From Fodinibius sp034521915 (lineage in GTDB: Bacteria; Bacteroidota; Rhodothermia; Balneolales; Balneolaceae): a stretch of DNA of 64,000 bases. Under the pieces are notes generated by a model that saw nothing but the letters and a program-made list of their open reading frames with translations, searched no databases and had not been told where the DNA came from. How positions within the stretch are numbered: the first letter of the stretch is position 1; each line of letters begins with the position of its first letter. The stretch covers positions 62,001-126,000 of the forward strand of contig NZ_JAXHLU010000001.1 of assembly GCF_034521915.1 (NCBI RefSeq). Reading direction: 5' to 3'. Positions 61,354 to 64,000 of the stretch are shown one piece after another. The position numbers and the translations under genes are program-made.

Positions 61354-61950
61354 ATGATTGATCCCGCAAGTGTACCCCTTGTATTATTTGCCTTAGCCAC
61401 TGCACCTGCTAAAAAAGCAGATGAGGCAGCAATAGCTCAAAAAATTAAAGAAGGCAATCATGATGCATTCAAGAATTTTTATGACCTTCACTACGACTCT
61501 CTATTTCGCTTTTTAGTAAGCAAAAATACGTCCCCGGAAAATGCCAAAGATCTCATCCAAAAAGCATTTATTTATATCTGGGAGCATCGGGAACAGATTG
61601 ACCCACAAAAATCTTTGAGGGCATATATTTTCCAAATTGCTTACACGCGCATGCTTAATCATCATCGTGATAACAAAAAATTTAATGTCGAAGAGGCTGT
61701 TCCGGAGCAACAAACCTCTCACACTCCCGAGGATTCTGCACAAGCCAGCGATCTAAAACGATTAATCGATCAAGCTATTGAAGACATGCCCGAAAAGCGG
61801 GGCACTGTATTTCAGCTATGTTTTATTGATGATTTTACTTATAAAGAAGCAGCCGAGGCATTAGAGGTAAGCCCCAAAACGATTGAAAACCATATGGGGT
61901 TAGCACTTAAGGATATGCGCGAGTATCTTAAAAATTTTCAAAATTATTAG
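61354..61950 (+). CDS. ECF sigma factor
   Basis: Sigma-70 family ECF factor of 198 residues. Region 2 shows DAFKNFYDLHYDSLFRFLVS and DLIQKAFIYIWEHREQI; region 4 shows LIDQAIEDMPEKRGTVFQL and the helix-turn-helix FTYKEAAEALEVSPKTIENH. Neighbouring FecR-like protein is its probable anti-sigma. The gene's final G overlaps the GGGGTA promoter-like motif of the next gene. Confidence 0.93.
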   Translation: MIDPASVPLVLFALATAPAKKADEAAIAQKIKEGNHDAFKNFYDLHYDSLFRFLVSKNTSPENAKDLIQKAFIYIWEHREQIDPQKSLRAYIFQIAYTRMLNHHRDNKKFNVEEAVPEQQTSHTPEDSAQASDLKRLIDQAIEDMPEKRGTVFQLCFIDDFTYKEAAEALEVSPKTIENHMGLALKDMREYLKNFQNY

Positions 61951-61974
61951 GGGTAACCCCCAACCTGATGTGTA
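61950..61974 (+). promoter_or_regulatory. ECF-type promoter candidate, second copy
   Basis: GGGGTA at 61950-61955, ATGTGTA at 61968-61974, starts again 18 bases apart, 48 bases before the next ATG. This is the same arrangement as at 60370-60394. Confidence 0.55.
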
Positions 61975-62022
61975 CTATATATGAAAGCCTGATATACTCC
62001 TAATTCTATATACCATTTAATA

Positions 62023-63474
62023 ATGAATCTCTATCGAAGATTAAAAATATCAACCGCGGTTCTGCTCCTTATTACAGCCGCAGGCTGTACACTCGATGAT
62101 GTGAGCAGCAGCAATGATGAAACTATTACGGAGCAGGATCTACAAGCGGCCAGTCAAATTTTAGGGGAATCCCTTTCCAGCGACAACAGCGGCATTTTAT
62201 TAAGCTTAAATGATGCACTAACAAACTTCTCGAGTACCAACTTCACTACTTCTCAAAATAAAACCGGCACTCCAACTACGCAGGATGATCGCAGCGGTCG
62301 AGGTGGAGAAACAAATTACAATTATTCCTATGACCAGCAAACGGGTACTCATACCATCTCCTTCAGCAGACAAGTTGATCGCCCTCTTTTTAGCAAAACT
62401 GTTATAGATACGCTTAATTATATTTTTAAGGATAATAATGGTGCGTTTATTGAGTCACCTGATACTGAGGCAGATCGCATTGAATTCATAAACTATAATG
62501 CCAATCGCGAAGGAGAAATATTAACACCTCGCAAGAGTTCCTTTTTTGTACGTACTGATACCTTTCTAATCGACGGTGTTTCTGATGCAACGCCCGTGCT
62601 CTCTATTGATGGTGTTCACAATAGTAATGGAAATATCGAAGTTGACAACCAGGTCGAGAACCAAGCCTTTGAACGCAGCTACGAGCTGGAAATCAATTTT
62701 TTAAGCATTGAAATAGAGAAACCCTCCAGTGGTCCCATTGATCTTAGCCGAGGGGTAACAGGTACCTTAAGCTGGGAAATGACCATCCGAAAAAGCGCCA
62801 ATGGCAGCTCCGATTCCAAAACGCTTCGCGGCACTATTGAAATGAGTGGAGACGGTACTGCACTTCTTCGATTTCAAGACTTATTTAAAAGGTTCCAGGT
62901 TAATCTTAGGAACGGAGATGTTAAAGATCAGGACGAAGAATTTGAAGGCCGTGTCCAGTCGGTAAACATAAGTGAAGAATTCATAACACTCGTGAATGGT
63001 CGAAGCATCTATCTTACTAAAAACACTGAAATTGATGATGACGATTATACATCTTTAGAAGAAGTACAACAGGCTGTTAACGATGGCGTTTTTGTCTGGG
63101 CCGAGGGTGAAGGATATGTCAATAATAACCGATTTTATGCTGAAGAAATTGAGTTTGAGCGGGAAGATGAAGAAGGTGATGCTGAAGGTGAAATAGAATT
63201 CAAAGAATGGGTTTCTTCGGTAGATCTTGAAAATAAAACGTTTACACTTGCTCAGGATGTAGTAGTACAAATAACCGAAAATACTACCATTGAAAATGAA
63301 GGCGACTACATCACGCTACAAGAGGTAGCTGATGCGCTTGAAAATGGTGCAATAGTTGAAGCTGACGGTAGTGCGTTGGAAGAAACGGAAAACCCGGATA
63401 TTGATCTCACAGCAGTAAACGTTGAGTTTGATCGTGAAGAACAAGATGATGACGATAATGATGAAAACGATTAG
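62023..63474 (+). CDS. DUF5666-type lipoprotein
   Basis: Exported protein of 483 residues with lipobox ITAAGC (lipidated C22). An N-terminal part (about 25-320) is Ser/Thr/Asn-rich and of unknown family. From about 306 two DUF5666-like repeats follow, GRVQSVNISEEFITLVNGRS and WVSSVDLENKTFTLAQDVVV, each with a D/E-rich VWAEGEGYVNNN or IVEADG end. The tail is very acidic (EQDDDDNDEND). It is preceded by an ECF-type promoter and followed by the FecR-like gene. Confidence 0.68.
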   Translation: MNLYRRLKISTAVLLLITAAGCTLDDVSSSNDETITEQDLQAASQILGESLSSDNSGILLSLNDALTNFSSTNFTTSQNKTGTPTTQDDRSGRGGETNYNYSYDQQTGTHTISFSRQVDRPLFSKTVIDTLNYIFKDNNGAFIESPDTEADRIEFINYNANREGEILTPRKSSFFVRTDTFLIDGVSDATPVLSIDGVHNSNGNIEVDNQVENQAFERSYELEINFLSIEIEKPSSGPIDLSRGVTGTLSWEMTIRKSANGSSDSKTLRGTIEMSGDGTALLRFQDLFKRFQVNLRNGDVKDQDEEFEGRVQSVNISEEFITLVNGRSIYLTKNTEIDDDDYTSLEEVQQAVNDGVFVWAEGEGYVNNNRFYAEEIEFEREDEEGDAEGEIEFKEWVSSVDLENKTFTLAQDVVVQITENTTIENEGDYITLQEVADALENGAIVEADGSALEETENPDIDLTAVNVEFDREEQDDDDNDEND

Positions 63475-63487
63475 ACTAAGTGTATAA

Positions 63488-64000
63488 ATGGCTGACCAAT
63501 TACCACATAACGATCCAGACTTACAACTTGCCCGAAAAGTTGGTAATCATCAGTTGGATGAAAAGCCGCTATCGGATATTGATGATCCACTCATTAATCA
63601 ACTGCTGACTTATAAGAGGCAAAAAACAAGTGAGAATCCCATCGATCCCGATGATAAACAACAGGTTTGGGATGACATTGCTTCTGCAACACAGCCACAG
63701 TCACAAAGTGCCAAGGTTACATCTATTTTTAGTTCAAAATCGATTCAATGGGCTGCTGCAGCTGTACTCATTATTGGGGCAATATTCAGTTTCGTTTACC
63801 TTAATTACCTTAATCAACCGCAAATAGTGGCCCAGTCACAAACAACCATTAAAACAGTAACACTCAGCGACGGAAGTTCGGTAACTTTGCGTCCGCACTC
63901 TACGCTGTTTGAGGTTGAAGAATCTGCTACGTCACAACAGTACCGACTCGAAGGTGAAGCGATATTTGATGTCACCTCCGAGCCGGACCGTACTTTCCAA
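63488..64000 (+). CDS. FecR-like anti-sigma factor, partial
   Basis: Begins at ATG 63488 and runs off the window (171 codons). N-terminal cytoplasmic part of about 90 residues, one membrane helix (AAAAVLIIGAIFSFVYLNYL), then the FecR domain: TTIKTVTLSDGSSVTLRPHS and YRLEGEAIFDVTSEPDRTF. It should hold the ECF sigma factor inactive. No TonB-dependent receptor is seen in the window. Confidence 0.85.
   Translation, partial: MADQLPHNDPDLQLARKVGNHQLDEKPLSDIDDPLINQLLTYKRQKTSENPIDPDDKQQVWDDIASATQPQSQSAKVTSIFSSKSIQWAAAAVLIIGAIFSFVYLNYLNQPQIVAQSQTTIKTVTLSDGSSVTLRPHSTLFEVEESATSQQYRLEGEAIFDVTSEPDRTFQ

Noticed and set aside
1..64000. tRNA, rRNA, CRISPR arrays, prophage or intact insertion sequences
   Set aside because: I looked and found no cloverleaf, conserved rRNA stretches, regular spacers or complete transposase; a full scan would need software.

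Overview
The window looks like a chromosomal segment of a Bacteroidota/Balneolota-type marine or halophilic bacterium. The basis is inference: Bacteroidota-like promoter elements (TTG / TAnnTTTG), a Sec/lipoprotein (clade II type) NosZ, DUF4402 surface proteins, FecR/ECF signalling, and almost no Shine-Dalgarno sequences. No rRNA, tRNA, CRISPR array or complete insertion sequence was seen. The dominant theme is denitrification and defence against nitric oxide and iron-sulfur damage.

Region by region. 1-10.6 kb: copper nitrite reductase nirK, a triple-DUF2249 protein, DUF488, a phosphosulfolactate-synthase-like enzyme, an MmgE/PrpD protein, a SufR-like regulator, a degenerate paralogue of the iron-centre repair protein Ric, then ferredoxin fdxA, a SufT-like protein, an NnrS-like membrane protein, OsmC, an azurin-like lipoprotein and a CopD-like gene broken by an amber codon. 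10.6-17 kb: a compact minus-strand operon led by an ADP-forming acyl-CoA synthetase, followed by haem-copper-like membrane proteins, group III truncated haemoglobin, a 59-residue protein, cytochrome c', DUF3565 and two periplasmic or membrane proteins. 17-28.6 kb: tryptophanase and tyrosine phenol-lyase, a 604-residue conserved unknown, canonical ric, ctaA, pyruvate phosphate dikinase and hemN. 28.7-35.9 kb: cytochrome c, nosZ, a small membrane protein, nosLDFY and an Rrf2 regulator. 35.9-41 kb: dTDP-rhamnose genes interspersed with palindromic repeats, GIY-YIG nucleases and a transposase scrap. 41.3-50.8 kb: three pilin-like proteins, then five DUF4402 surface subunits around a PapD-like chaperone and a giant usher with a fused SPOR-like tail. 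51.3-59.5 kb: pyruvate dehydrogenase E1/E2, alaS, DUF502 and ferredoxin-NADP reductase. 59.8-64 kb: an orphan receiver protein and an ECF sigma/FecR module with two acidic lipoproteins.

How they may work together. Nitrite is reduced by NirK, fed by the azurin-like protein. Nitrous oxide is reduced by NosZ, fed by the cytochrome c upstream of it. NO and damaged iron centres are handled by haemoglobin, cytochrome c', NnrS-like proteins and Ric. Five copies of a palindromic AAGA-N8-TCTT box sit just upstream of nirK, the NO operon, ric, the nos operon and the Rrf2 gene itself, so one Rrf2 regulator may control all of them. No NO reductase gene is present in the window.

Quality caution. Four genes (alaS, hemN, rfbB, one DUF4402 gene) each carry exactly one extra base, and one gene carries a single in-frame stop. 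Because alaS is essential, sequence error is the simplest explanation for at least that one.
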